This document shows, piece by piece, positions 27,701-36,050 of a stretch of 64,000 bases of DNA. Origin of the DNA: Sphingomonas sp. Leaf22. GTDB lineage: Bacteria > Pseudomonadota > Alphaproteobacteria > Sphingomonadales > Sphingomonadaceae. The stretch lies in NCBI RefSeq assembly GCF_001421715.1, contig NZ_LMKP01000045.1, positions 1-64,000 of the forward strand. The letters run 5' to 3'. How positions within the stretch are numbered: position 1 is the stretch's first letter; every line of letters starts with the position of its first letter. The notes below the pieces were generated by a model. It was not told where the DNA came from and made no database searches. It saw only the letters and a list, made by a program, of their open reading frames with translations. The position numbers and the translations under genes were made by a program.

Positions 27701-28806
27701 TGTTCACGATCGACGCCAATACCGGTGTGCTGAAGTTCGTGGCCGCGCCCGATTTCGAAACCGCGCGCGATTCGAACCATGACAACATCTACGACGTGAA
27801 CGTCGTTGCCACCGACTCGTTCGGCGCGACGTCGCGGCAGTTGCTGTGGGTCTATGTGAACAACGTGAAGGAGCAGACCGGCGGTCCGACGATCACGTCG
27901 GCGGGCGGCGGTGATCGCGGTTCGATCACGGTCCTCGAAAACGGCACGACCGTCGGCACGGTCACCGCGACCGATCCCGACGTCCGCGACGGCGATGTCG
28001 TCCGCTATTCGATCGCGCCGGGCGGCGAGGGGGCGTTGTTCAGCATCGATGCGACGACCGGTGTCCTGAAGTTCAACACCGCGCCCGATTATGAAAATGC
28101 GCAGGATGCGAACCGCGACAATATCTACGACGTCACCGTCGTCGCCACCGACGCCTATGGCGTGACCGACCGGCAGCTGCTGTCGGTGACGGTGAAGGAC
28201 GTTGCCGGACTGAACCAGACCGGCACGCTGCGCGACGACGTGATGAACGGCACCGGCGAGGGTGACACGCTCGACGGCAGCTGGGGGCACGACGTGCTGA
28301 ACGGTCTCGGCGGGAACGACCTGCTGATCGGCAACTATGGCAACGACACGCTGAACGGCGGCGACGGCAACGACACGCTGAACGGCGGCGATGGCAAGGA
28401 CGTCCTCGACGGCGGCAATGGCAACGACCTGCTGATCGGCGGCGACGATCGCGACGTGATGACCGGCGGGGCAGGGCGCGACGTGTTCCGTTTCGAACGG
28501 ACCGGCGATACCCTGACCGCTGCCAGCCTGCGCGACGTCATCACCGATTTCCGCGCCGGCGAGGACAAGATCGACCTGTCGGCGATCGACGCCAACATCT
28601 CGATCTTCGCACGCGGCGATCAGGCCTTCACCCTGATCGGCGAGAATGGCCGGTTCTCGGACGGTGGGCAGCTGCGCTATCGCTACGAAATGTCGGGGGG
28701 CAAGGAATATACCATCGTCGAGGGTACGACCTTCGGCAAGCTGCCCGATTTCTCGATCGCGCTGTTCGGACATCACGTCCTGACGTCGGGTGATTTCTTT
28801 CTGTAA
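24703..28806 (+). CDS. Giant PelA-like polysaccharide deacetylase with cadherin-like and RTX repeats
   Basis: A 1367-residue protein opening the Pel-type operon. Residues 5-150 look like a CBM9/DOMON-type sugar-binding beta domain. About 165-300 is a Rossmann/flavodoxin-like domain, as in the middle of PelA. About 400-700 is the deacetylase: RTDMD (Asp410, Asp412) and EIGTHSYTHPH (His486, His490) match the metal-site pattern of the PelA/CE4 enzymes. Three 112-residue cadherin-like repeats follow at 836-1172, then RTX calcium nonapeptides at about 1175-1270 and an M10-type C-terminal module. There is no Sec signal, so type I export is likely. In Pseudomonas PelA is periplasmic and carries its hydrolase on the same chain; here the hydrolase is a separate gene. 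ATG 24703 gives the N-terminus MDKMASATPITLDG. Confidence 0.85.
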   Translation: MDKMASATPITLDGNLGDWTAQDRIDRGLEDGYAIYAKSDGDAFAFALKVPGTVGINTTVWLNTDRNAQTGYQVFGFAGGAEYSVNFDADGSVALYRGAPGASAPVATLQAVWSGDRSTVEFRVDKAAIGNPQAIDTLYDVNDQTFLPGSYSAPPFTVFNDAGIVADPAQRVAIVWSESTANAYFSKTAYSQLFMSVQAQAMQAGVPFDILTEDDLTSLATVSKYDSIIFPSFRNVDATKVDAIAQTLEQATKQYGIGLIAAGEFMTNDAAGNALAGDSYARMKLLFDATRVTGGFPADVTIKATDASGLVLDGYADGQVVHDYKQIGWNAFKSESGTGQTIATATVNGETYSAAIATQTGGRNVIFSSEAVMADDNLLQKAIDYSVHGGGLSVGLQMTRNAGLFASRTDMDQSQERDEVNPEGTAPGIYDKMIPILAEWKAKYNFVGSYYVNIGNDPANGQATDWAVSLPYYKQLIDMGNEIGTHSYTHPHDTNLLTDEQIKFEFGQSRAELEAKLSDYLGRTVSVGGAAVPGAPEQIATSQEILKYVQYLSGGYSGVGAGYPNAIGYMNPANAASNQVYIAPNTSFDFSLMEFQKKTVAEAEAVWAKELATLTGNADAPVIVWPWHDYGPTAWALDNDGNPSTTGSPYVRSMFDNFIAAAAAKGVEFVTLADLAARVNAFDKAQIVSSVVGNTITASVSSSMGSGLFALDVDGQKAGQVIQSVKGWYAYNDDEVFLPTKGGSFDITMGAKADDVTHITQLPMRASLETLSGDGSDLSFTVAGEGKVVIDLKAPGTNWITVEGGTLESLVGEIATIDIGAIGSHAVKVTQTVNVGPTITSFGGGDAAWLPAMAENGMAVATITATDANVAQGDRVRYSIEAGGEGALFTIDATTGALSFLKAPDFENPQDADRNNIYDVNVVATDARGMVDKQMVYVTVKNVTEQTGGPTITSSGGGSWGSMALNENTTLVGTVTATDPDLRDGDVIRYSIAPGGEGSLFTIDANTGVLKFVAAPDFETARDSNHDNIYDVNVVATDSFGATSRQLLWVYVNNVKEQTGGPTITSAGGGDRGSITVLENGTTVGTVTATDPDVRDGDVVRYSIAPGGEGALFSIDATTGVLKFNTAPDYENAQDANRDNIYDVTVVATDAYGVTDRQLLSVTVKDVAGLNQTGTLRDDVMNGTGEGDTLDGSWGHDVLNGLGGNDLLIGNYGNDTLNGGDGNDTLNGGDGKDVLDGGNGNDLLIGGDDRDVMTGGAGRDVFRFERTGDTLTAASLRDVITDFRAGEDKIDLSAIDANISIFARGDQAFTLIGENGRFSDGGQLRYRYEMSGGKEYTIVEGTTFGKLPDFSIALFGHHVLTSGDFFL
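27208..28220 (+). repeat. Three tandem 336-bp coding repeats (cadherin-like)
   Basis: Units begin at 27208, 27544 and 27880. Each encodes about 112 residues with GPTITS near its start, a YSI...GGEGxLFxID core and a NIYDVNVVATD-type strand before the end. The near-identity of parts of the units suggests recent duplication or homogenisation. They probably form a stalk or adhesive spacer in the giant deacetylase. Confidence 0.9.
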
Positions 28807-28843
28807 GGGATTGCTGGGCTAGGAAGCGTCGTCGGGGGCGCGA

Positions 28844-30241
28844 ATGGCGGGAATCGGATTCAAACTGGCACAGGTTGCGCGCGAAGGCGGCGTCGGCGGT
28901 ATCGTCGGCGCCGCTGCGCATGGTGCCGTCATCAGCGCGGGACCGTGGTTGATGACCGCGGTCGCGATGGGGCTGCTCGAACGCTGGGCGGCGGTGCATC
29001 TCATGCCGGCCGACGGCATGGTCCTGCAGACGGTGCTGATCTATGCGTTCAGCCTGTCGGCGCTGGCGGCGGCACCGATCGGTATCGTCGCGACGCGACT
29101 GGTCGCCGATCGCATCTTCGCGCGCGATGCGGCGGGGATACCGGGAATCGTGCTGCTGGCACTGGCGGCGGGCGGCGTGATCGGGCTGGCGGCGGGGGCG
29201 GTGCTGTTCGGCGTGCTGGGACGATTGCCGTTCGCGGAGGCACTGGCGGCGAGCGTGGCGCTCGCGTGGCTGGCGCAGATCTGGATCGCGGGACCGATGC
29301 TGACCGCGCTCGATCGCTATCGCGCGGTGCCGGTCGCCTATCTGATCGGGACCGGGGTCGCGGCGGGCACATTGTGGTTCTGGCCGCAGCGCGAACTGGT
29401 CGGGGTGCTGCTGGTCGTCACCGGCGGCATCGGCCTGACGCTGGCGGCGATCCTGCTGGTGCTGCGTCGCCACTTCGCGGGCGACGTGGTGCTGCCGACG
29501 CGCGAGGCGATGCACCCGCGCCTCGGCTTCATCATCGCGCTGGCCGGCATTGCCGGGGTCGCCGCGATCTGGATCGACAAATGGATCCTGTGGTTCGGCC
29601 CGGCGAGCCGGGTCGCGATCGGCGCGTTGCGGCTCAACCCGATCAACGACGGGGGCAGTTTTCTCGGGCTGCTGACGATCGTGCCGGGGCTGACGCTGTT
29701 GCTGATCGTCACCGAAACCCGGTTCGACCGCGCGTTCGGCAGCATGTTGGCGCGCTGCACCGGCACGTCTACGCTTGAGCGGATCGAGGAAGCGCGTAGC
29801 GAGGTCCTGCGCGTGATGTTCGACAGCCTGCGCCTGCTGGTGCTGGCGCAGATGCTCATCGCCGCCTTCGCATGGGTGCTGGCGGTGCCGTTGTTCGACG
29901 CGATCGGTGCCGATGTCCGCGCGATCTTCGCCTTTCGCCAGACATCGGCGGGGGCGGTGTTCCACCTCGTGGTGATCGCGACGACGGTGGTGCTGGCCTA
30001 TTACGACCTGTTCGGGCGCATCCTGTTCACCTGGGCCAGCTTCGCGCTTGCCAGCGCCTTTGCTACTTATGTCCAATTCGACGCGGGTTTCGCGGCCTTT
30101 GGTTGGGGCTATATGGCCGGGGCAGTGGTGGGGGCCTTTGTCGGCCTCGCGCTGGTCGCGGAGGCAAGCACGAATATGACCTATCTGTTGTTCGTCGGAA
30201 ACAATCCGGCGGTCGTCGGCCATGGCGGCCGCTGGCTGTGA
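28844..30241 (+). CDS. pelG: Exopolysaccharide Pel transporter PelG
   Basis: A 465-residue inner-membrane protein with about 12 helices, recognised by its start MAGIGFKLAQVAREGGVGG and the AHGAVISAGPWLMT helix, both typical of PelG. It belongs to the MATE/Wzx-like flippases and moves Pel polysaccharide across the inner membrane together with PelD, PelE and PelF. Length is close to PelG of Pseudomonas. It lies 37 bases after the deacetylase gene, and its stop overlaps the next start (GTGA). Confidence 0.93.
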   Translation: MAGIGFKLAQVAREGGVGGIVGAAAHGAVISAGPWLMTAVAMGLLERWAAVHLMPADGMVLQTVLIYAFSLSALAAAPIGIVATRLVADRIFARDAAGIPGIVLLALAAGGVIGLAAGAVLFGVLGRLPFAEALAASVALAWLAQIWIAGPMLTALDRYRAVPVAYLIGTGVAAGTLWFWPQRELVGVLLVVTGGIGLTLAAILLVLRRHFAGDVVLPTREAMHPRLGFIIALAGIAGVAAIWIDKWILWFGPASRVAIGALRLNPINDGGSFLGLLTIVPGLTLLLIVTETRFDRAFGSMLARCTGTSTLERIEEARSEVLRVMFDSLRLLVLAQMLIAAFAWVLAVPLFDAIGADVRAIFAFRQTSAGAVFHLVVIATTVVLAYYDLFGRILFTWASFALASAFATYVQFDAGFAAFGWGYMAGAVVGAFVGLALVAEASTNMTYLLFVGNNPAVVGHGGRWL

Positions 30242-31116
30242 TCGGCCGCAGGCAGGCGATGGCGCTGGGTGCGGGCGCGGTGGGGCTGACGCTCGGGTTG
30301 CGCGGCGCGACGTCGGGACAGGTGCGCCCCGCCGGCGGCGACGCGTCGCTGCGCTGGGCGGTCGATTACGGTCCCGCGACCGATCCGGTATTGGCCCGGC
30401 GGTATCAGCTGCTGGTCCTCGAACCGCATCATCCGCGCCCCATCGCGCCGTTGCGCGGCGAGGGGGCGGTGCTGCTCGGCTATGTCAGCCTCGGCGAGGT
30501 CGAGAAGCGGCGGCCCTATTTCGCGGCGCTCGACCGGGCCGGGGCGCTCGGCATCGCCAATCCCGACTGGCCCGATGCGCGCCGTGCCGATCTGCGCCAT
30601 CCGGCATGGACCGCGACGGTGGTCGACCAGATCGTCGCGCAGATCCTGCAACGCGGCTATGACGGAATCTTCATCGATACGATGGATAATGCCGAGGCGA
30701 TGGAACGGCAGGACCCCCTCGGTGCAAAGGATATGGTGGCAGCGGGCGCGCGCCTGATCGTCGCGATCCGGACGCGATTCCCCGCCATCCGCATCATGTT
30801 GAACCGCGGCTATGCCCTGCTCGACCGGGTCGCGCCGTCGATCGATTACGTGCTGGGCGAATCGATGGCGTCGCGCTGGAACTTCGCGACCAAGCGCTAC
30901 GACATGCTGTCCGACAGCGACTGGCAGTGGCAGGCCGACCGGCTGCGCGCGGCCAAGGCGATCAACCCGACGCTGGTCGTGACCACGCTCGATTACTGGG
31001 ACATGGCCGATCGCGGGCCGGTGGCCAAGCTCTATGCCCGCGAACGCGCGGCGGGGTTTGCGCCCTATGTCTCGACGCTGGCGCTCGACCGGTTGTGGCC
31101 GGAGCCGACCGGATGA
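30238..31116 (+). CDS. PelA-type glycoside hydrolase domain protein (GH114/GH166-like)
   Basis: A 292-residue TIM-barrel enzyme corresponding to the hydrolase half of PelA, related to endo-alpha-1,4-polygalactosaminidases. Seen: LRWAVDYGP, GYVSLGEVEKRRPYF, GYDGIFIDTMDN (Asp147) and SIDYVLGESMAS (Glu208), matching the acidic pair expected in the active site. The N-terminus IGRRQAMALGAGAVGLTLGL looks like a twin-arginine export signal. The GTG at 30238 overlaps the pelG stop, and the stop overlaps the next ATG. It probably trims Pel polymer in the periplasm. Confidence 0.88.
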   Translation: MIGRRQAMALGAGAVGLTLGLRGATSGQVRPAGGDASLRWAVDYGPATDPVLARRYQLLVLEPHHPRPIAPLRGEGAVLLGYVSLGEVEKRRPYFAALDRAGALGIANPDWPDARRADLRHPAWTATVVDQIVAQILQRGYDGIFIDTMDNAEAMERQDPLGAKDMVAAGARLIVAIRTRFPAIRIMLNRGYALLDRVAPSIDYVLGESMASRWNFATKRYDMLSDSDWQWQADRLRAAKAINPTLVVTTLDYWDMADRGPVAKLYARERAAGFAPYVSTLALDRLWPEPTG

Positions 31117-32819
31117 GCGTGGGCGACCAGCGCTGGCTGGCGATCGGCGTGCCGATGGTCGGCGGCGGGGCGGCATTGGCCGCCGCGATCCTGTTGCTGC
31201 CCGGCCGGACCGAAATCCTGCATGTCGAGCGCCGCGCCCATCCGGTGACGGCGTCGATCGCGCTGCCGCCGCCGATGCCGTCGCCCGCACCGCCGGCGGG
31301 ACCGCAGCTGCCCGCGCTGGCCGATACGATCAAGCGCGCCGATGCCGCCGAACTCGCCACGCTGACCGCGCAGTTGCAAGCGGCGGGGCAGAAGGTCACG
31401 ACGCTGCAGGTCGCCTATGATCTGAAGGCTGCCAATCGCGGCGCGGTGGCGCTCGCCTATCTGGCGGCACGCCCCGACGGCACGGCTGCCGAGACTTGGC
31501 CGTTACGCGTCGACCTGCTGGCCGAGGCTGGACAGCGCGAGGCCGCGGCGAAACTGTTCGATGCGGCCAAGGGCGTGCCGGGGCCGGCGATCGTCGCCGC
31601 CGCCTATACGCTCGACCGGCCCGACCTGCTGGTTGCCGCCGCCGAACGCGGTGCGATCCCGCGACCCGACGCCGCGCTGTCGCTCGACCTGGCCCGCCGG
31701 TTGGAGCGGGCGGGGCAGGGGGCGTGGATCGCGCGGCTCGCCCGGGTCGGCAGCGACTGGCGCGCCGCTGATCCGTGGCTCGCGATCCGCGTCGCACAGG
31801 CGGCGGGCGACCAGCGCGCGGCGCTGGCGGCGGCGGGGATGCTGCCGGGCGATCAGCGCGATGCCGCGCGCGAAGCGATCCTGACGCGTGCCGGCGACCG
31901 GGGGGGGTTGCGGCAGATGCTGCTTGCCCGGGCGCAGGTGCCGGGCACCGATCCGCTACCTATCGCCGAGCAATTGCTGGCGGCGGGGGCGCGCGACGAT
32001 GCGGTCGGCGTGCTGGCGGCGGCGGTCGGGCAGGGTGGCCCCGACGGCCCGGCGGCGCGGCGGCTGCTCTATCTGCTCGGCCCGCGCCCGCGCCAAAGCG
32101 ATGTCGCATGGCTGCGGCAGCGCACCCTGAGCGGCGCGCCGGCGCAGCAACTCGACTGGATCGCCGCCTATGCCGATCGCGACCGGCCGGGCGATGCGGC
32201 CGCGTTCCTCGCCCGCCATCCGCTGGCCGATCGGACGCCGGTGCTGCTCGAACGGCTGCGGCTCGCGCAGGCGGCGGGGGACGATTCCGCCGGGCGCGCG
32301 GTGCTGGCCCGGCTGTTCGACGGACGTGCGCTGTCCGCCGATGCGGTGCGCGCGGCGGGCGACGCCATGCCGCGCAGGCCCGACCCGGCGCAGCTCGCCG
32401 CGCTGCTGCGTGCCCGCGTCGCCACCGGCATCGCCGCTCCGCGCGACCGGATGGATCTGGCGTGGAGTGCGTGGAATGCCGGCGATGCGCCGCGCACGGT
32501 GCAGATCCTGCGCGACTATCTGACGACGCAGGGCGACGATCTGCCCGCGCTGCGGCTGATGGCCGATGCGCAGGGCCGGATCGGCGGCGATCGCGCCGCG
32601 CGGCCATGGCTCGAAAAGGCGCTGGCCAGGACGCCCGCCGACAGCCGCGCCGCCGCCGAACTGCTCGACCGGCTCGGCCGTCGGCGCGAAGCGGTGGCGC
32701 TGGTCGAACGCCTGCGACAGGCGACCCCGAACGACCGACAACTGGTCGCGCTCCATGCCCGGCTGCTGATCGCCGATGGCCAGCCCGGCCGCGCGCGCAT
32801 GGTGTTGTCGCAACAATGA
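31113..32819 (+). CDS. TPR-rich periplasmic protein (PelB N-terminal part analogue)
   Basis: A 568-residue protein with one N-terminal membrane anchor (LAIGVPMVGGGAALAAAILLL), a proline-rich linker, then helical repeats rich in Ala/Leu/Arg consistent with about a dozen TPR or Sel1-like units to the end. In Pseudomonas PelB a TPR-rich periplasmic part precedes a 16-stranded outer-membrane barrel on one chain; here the barrel seems to be the next gene. ATGA overlaps at both ends show coupled translation. No sequence-specific PelB motif was identified, so the role is inferred from position and architecture. Confidence 0.75.
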   Translation: MSVGDQRWLAIGVPMVGGGAALAAAILLLPGRTEILHVERRAHPVTASIALPPPMPSPAPPAGPQLPALADTIKRADAAELATLTAQLQAAGQKVTTLQVAYDLKAANRGAVALAYLAARPDGTAAETWPLRVDLLAEAGQREAAAKLFDAAKGVPGPAIVAAAYTLDRPDLLVAAAERGAIPRPDAALSLDLARRLERAGQGAWIARLARVGSDWRAADPWLAIRVAQAAGDQRAALAAAGMLPGDQRDAAREAILTRAGDRGGLRQMLLARAQVPGTDPLPIAEQLLAAGARDDAVGVLAAAVGQGGPDGPAARRLLYLLGPRPRQSDVAWLRQRTLSGAPAQQLDWIAAYADRDRPGDAAAFLARHPLADRTPVLLERLRLAQAAGDDSAGRAVLARLFDGRALSADAVRAAGDAMPRRPDPAQLAALLRARVATGIAAPRDRMDLAWSAWNAGDAPRTVQILRDYLTTQGDDLPALRLMADAQGRIGGDRAARPWLEKALARTPADSRAAAELLDRLGRRREAVALVERLRQATPNDRQLVALHARLLIADGQPGRARMVLSQQ

Positions 32820-34267
32820 TCGCCGCACTGGTCCTAATCGCGGGCATCGCCGGCCCGGTGCTGCGCGTGCCGCCGGCGATCCTTGCCGATGGCGAGGTCG
32901 CGGGCGGCGATCCGCAGCTGGTGTGGCCCGCCGGCACGACGCTGAGCGTGGAGGGCGATGGCGGCGAGATCGTCGTCCGCGCCGACCGTCCGATCGACGA
33001 CGGCGCCATCGACCGGTTCCGCGATGCCGCCGGCGACGCCATCGGCGATTTGCGCTGGAATGACGACAGCCTCGTGCTGCGCCCCGCCGCCGGGCGCACC
33101 CTGCGCTGGCGGCGTAGCGACAACCGTATGACGATCGGCTTCACGCCGGACAACGACGGACCGGTCGCGGCGGTCGCGCAGGACGCCGCCGATCTTGACC
33201 CGCAACTGCTGACGATCGAGGCCGATGTCGCCGCCGGTTATCCGGGCGAGGGCCGCCGCCGTGCGGAGGCGCTGGCGACGCAGCATCCGACCGACCGGCG
33301 CGTGACCCGCATCCTCGCCGATGCCCGCAGCGCCGATGGCGACGCCGCCGGTGCGACGCGGCTCTATCGCCGCCTCGGCGCGACCGACCGCACCGCGCGG
33401 CGGGCGGCGGCCTTCGCCCCCGGTGCGGCCTCGACCAGCGTGACGCTGCGCGACGGCAGCGACCTGTCGCAGATCGAAAGCGCCGCGCGCGTCGATGTCG
33501 CGCTCACCGATCGCACGACGGTCGGCGGTGGCGTGCGCCATATCGCCAGCACCATCGGCGACGACCATCGCGGATCGACCGTGGCCGAAGCCGGTGCCAC
33601 CGTCCGCGTCGGTGACGAGGCACGGATGCAGGCGGTGCTGGCTGGTGCGCTCGACAGCGGCGTCACCGGCGGCGGGGTGCGCTATGCGTCCGGCTCGGTC
33701 GAGGGGCAGTGGCGCGCCGGGCTGACGCTGCATCAGCCCGATTATTCGACCCGCGAACAGGCGATCGACGATGGCTGGCTGTCGCGCGTTTCCGCAGGAG
33801 CGACCTATCGCATCGCGCCGGGGCTGGTCGGACAGATCGATGTCGGCGGCAATCGCTATGGCCTTGCGGGCGCGGGCGGGGCGGTCGACACGATCACGCT
33901 GGCCGGCGGGCTCGACTATATCCGCCGGCGCGGTGGCTTTGCCTTCGGCCTGACCTATCGGTTGGAGGCCGAATATGTGCAGCGCCTGCGCGGTGGAATC
34001 GATTTCGCGACGCGCGAAAACCACACGATGCAGGGGTTGGTGAGCGGCGCGATCGGCGAAGCGCAGCTGACCGGCCTTGCCGGATGGACGGTCGACCGCT
34101 TCGGCGGCGACGGTCCCAATGCCAGCCTCGGGCTGGCGCTGCCGATCGGCACCGCGTGGCGGGTCGAGGGGAGCGGCGGGATCAGCTCGGTCACGCGGCC
34201 GGGCTTTGCGGGGCAACAGATTTTCGCGCGCGCGGGCGTAACGCGCGGCTTGGGGAACGGGCGATGA
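32816..34267 (+). CDS. Outer-membrane beta-barrel protein (PelB porin part analogue)
   Basis: A 483-residue protein with a short signal sequence (MIAALVLIAGIAGPVLR). Residues 35-180 are a periplasmic part including a short TPR-like stretch (RRRAEALATQHPTDRRVTRI). From about 185 to the end, alternating strands such as RVDVALTDRTTVGGGVRHI and YIRRRGGFAFGLTYRLEAEY form a barrel, ending with an exported-barrel type C-terminus. It probably is the outer-membrane exit for the polysaccharide, fed by the TPR protein before it. The start overlaps the previous stop. The reading frame continues far upstream only as a shadow. Confidence 0.75.
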   Translation: MIAALVLIAGIAGPVLRVPPAILADGEVAGGDPQLVWPAGTTLSVEGDGGEIVVRADRPIDDGAIDRFRDAAGDAIGDLRWNDDSLVLRPAAGRTLRWRRSDNRMTIGFTPDNDGPVAAVAQDAADLDPQLLTIEADVAAGYPGEGRRRAEALATQHPTDRRVTRILADARSADGDAAGATRLYRRLGATDRTARRAAAFAPGAASTSVTLRDGSDLSQIESAARVDVALTDRTTVGGGVRHIASTIGDDHRGSTVAEAGATVRVGDEARMQAVLAGALDSGVTGGGVRYASGSVEGQWRAGLTLHQPDYSTREQAIDDGWLSRVSAGATYRIAPGLVGQIDVGGNRYGLAGAGGAVDTITLAGGLDYIRRRGGFAFGLTYRLEAEYVQRLRGGIDFATRENHTMQGLVSGAIGEAQLTGLAGWTVDRFGGDGPNASLGLALPIGTAWRVEGSGGISSVTRPGFAGQQIFARAGVTRGLGNGR

Positions 34268-35205
34268 GCGCAGGACGTCACCGGTCGCTGCGCATCGCCA
34301 TGGAACTGGCGGCGGGTTTCGGGGTGCTGATCGCGCTCGACCGGCTGCTGCTGGGCGGCACGGCCTTTACCGGCGTCGATCCCAATCCGCTGTGGCTGCC
34401 GGTGGTAGTCATGGCGCTGGCCTATGGCACCTTTCCCGCGCTGGCGGCGGCGGGCATCGCCAGCGGGCTGTGGCTGGCGATCGGGCAGGAACCGGGCGTC
34501 GAGCGCGATTATCTCGATCACCTGCTGCACCTGTCGCTGCCGCCGCTGCTGTGGTTCATGGCGGCGGTGGCGATCGGCGAGGTGACGATGGTGCGCGCAC
34601 AGCGGCTCGTCCGGCTCGAACGGACCAAGAATACCGCGCGGCGCAACGTCGTCCGGCTGACCGAAGCGTTCCACCGTCTGGTCGATACCAACCGCGCGTT
34701 GCAGGTGCAGGTCGCGACCGACGACCGCAGCATCGGCCATGTCATCGCCACCGCCGCGCGTCTGGGCGATGTCGACCCGGCCGAACGCCGCGCCGCCATG
34801 GTGGCGCTGATCGCGCTCGCCGCGCACACCCGCGACTTCACCTGTTACCGCGTGGTCGGTGGTGAGGCGCGGGCATGGTTGCGTGGCGACGCGGCACAGG
34901 CGCGCGCCGACACGCTGCCGCCGCCGCTCCTGCTGATGGCGCGGCGCGGCGATGCGATCCATGTCGGCCGGCCGTCGGATCGTGCCGCGTTGGTCGGGAT
35001 CGGCGTCGCCGCCCTGCCGCTGATCGACGGCGATGGCGACCGCGTGGTCGGGATGCTGGTGCTGCACGACCTGCCGTTCGAGGCGCTGGGCGCGCATCTG
35101 CTGGCCGAACTGACCGAAATCTGTCGCTGGCTGGTGCCGCTGCTGGTCGACGAACCGCGTCGCCCGGCGATGCTGGCGGTCCGATCGCCGGGAAAGGTCG
35201 CGTGA
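34264..35205 (+). CDS. pelD: PelD-like membrane GAF protein lacking a GGDEF domain
   Basis: A 313-residue inner-membrane protein. About four hydrophobic helices lie in residues 10-105 (e.g. WLPVVVMALAYGTFPALAAA), then a coiled region (NTARRNVVRLTEAFHRLVDT) and a GAF domain at about 140-295 with ALPLIDGDGDRVVGMLVLHD. Pseudomonas PelD is about 455 residues, with a degenerate GGDEF domain after the GAF that binds c-di-GMP and switches Pel synthesis on. That domain and its RxxD-type site are absent here, and the stop overlaps pelE, so this is not a sequencing truncation at the operon level. Confidence 0.85.
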   Translation: MSAGRHRSLRIAMELAAGFGVLIALDRLLLGGTAFTGVDPNPLWLPVVVMALAYGTFPALAAAGIASGLWLAIGQEPGVERDYLDHLLHLSLPPLLWFMAAVAIGEVTMVRAQRLVRLERTKNTARRNVVRLTEAFHRLVDTNRALQVQVATDDRSIGHVIATAARLGDVDPAERRAAMVALIALAAHTRDFTCYRVVGGEARAWLRGDAAQARADTLPPPLLLMARRGDAIHVGRPSDRAALVGIGVAALPLIDGDGDRVVGMLVLHDLPFEALGAHLLAELTEICRWLVPLLVDEPRRPAMLAVRSPGKVA

Positions 35206-36050
35206 TGCGCGCGGTCGTCGCGCTGGCGGTGGCCGACATGGCGATGCTGGCGGCGGCCCCGGTCTGGCCCGGCCCGCTGCTGCTGATCGGCCATATCGGC
35301 TGTTCGATCGCGGCGATCATGCTGCGGCTGCGCGACGGTCGTGCGCTGCGGTTCAGCGCGATCGTCTTCGGCATGATCGCGCCTGCGGCGTTGCTGGCGG
35401 GCGAATGGGCGAGCCGCACGCTGCCCGACGACGATCGTCCGCCGGCCCCATTGCCCGAACCGGTCGTCCGGTCGGGCAAGGCGCAGCGCGGGGCCAGCCT
35501 GACCATCGCGCGGATGCTCGACGGCCGCGTGCTCCATGCCGAAGCCGATGCGCTGCATTCGCTGGTCACGATCATGCGGCACGGACAGGTCGCCGAACGG
35601 CGGCGCGCGCTGGAAACGGTAGTGCGCTCGTTTCAGCCGTCGCTTTCGCCGCTGATCGCGCTGGCGCTGACCGATGGCGATCAGACGATCCGCGCGCTTG
35701 CCGCCGCCGCATCGGCGCGCATCGTGCAAAATCTGGCGACCGGTCGCGCCGCGCTCGAAGCGGCGAGCGGGCCGGAACGCGATGCGGCGCTGGCGGCGAT
35801 GCTGGCCGATCATGCGCGCGGCAACGTGCTGTTGTCCGATACGCAGCGCGCGCATCTGCGCACCGATGCGCTGGCCCTGATCGGTGACCACCCGCTCGAC
35901 CCGACCCGGATCGAGGCGCTGTGGGCGGCGGGCGACTATGCCGCGATCGATGCGATCGTCGAACAGGCACCGGTCGATGCCAGCCCCTACGACCGCGTCG
36001 CCCGTGCGACCGGATGGTGGCGCGGACAGACGATCAGGCATCGCCCGTGA
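35205..36050 (+). CDS. pelE: PelE-like membrane protein
   Basis: A 281-residue protein with two N-terminal membrane helices (residues 1-30 and about 38-65) followed by a soluble helical part with repeat-like segments (ADALHSLVTIMRHGQVAERRRALETVV). This matches PelE, which has two membrane helices and cytoplasmic TPR-like repeats and joins PelD, PelF and PelG in the synthase complex. The ATG at 35205 shares its A with the pelD stop. Assigned mainly by architecture and position between pelD and pelF. Confidence 0.8.
   Translation: MRAVVALAVADMAMLAAAPVWPGPLLLIGHIGCSIAAIMLRLRDGRALRFSAIVFGMIAPAALLAGEWASRTLPDDDRPPAPLPEPVVRSGKAQRGASLTIARMLDGRVLHAEADALHSLVTIMRHGQVAERRRALETVVRSFQPSLSPLIALALTDGDQTIRALAAAASARIVQNLATGRAALEAASGPERDAALAAMLADHARGNVLLSDTQRAHLRTDALALIGDHPLDPTRIEALWAAGDYAAIDAIVEQAPVDASPYDRVARATGWWRGQTIRHRP

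Noticed and set aside
27208..28220. Tandem 336-bp units as a possible assembly duplication
   Set aside because: Units differ at many synonymous and some non-synonymous sites, so they are real coding repeats.
28222..28520. A short-period repeat array that might be taken for a minisatellite or CRISPR
   Set aside because: It is in frame and encodes RTX nonapeptides; units are contiguous with no unique spacers.
24673..28776. A 1367-residue open frame on the minus strand, antisense to the giant deacetylase
   Set aside because: It is a mirror of GC-rich codon use; its translation is Arg/Val/Gly/His rich with no motif, while the plus strand encodes clear domains.
31775..32815. An upstream extension of the barrel gene frame inside the TPR gene
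   Set aside because: The extension is Arg/Gly/Ala-rich noise; the ATG at 32816 overlaps the TPR stop and opens a signal peptide.
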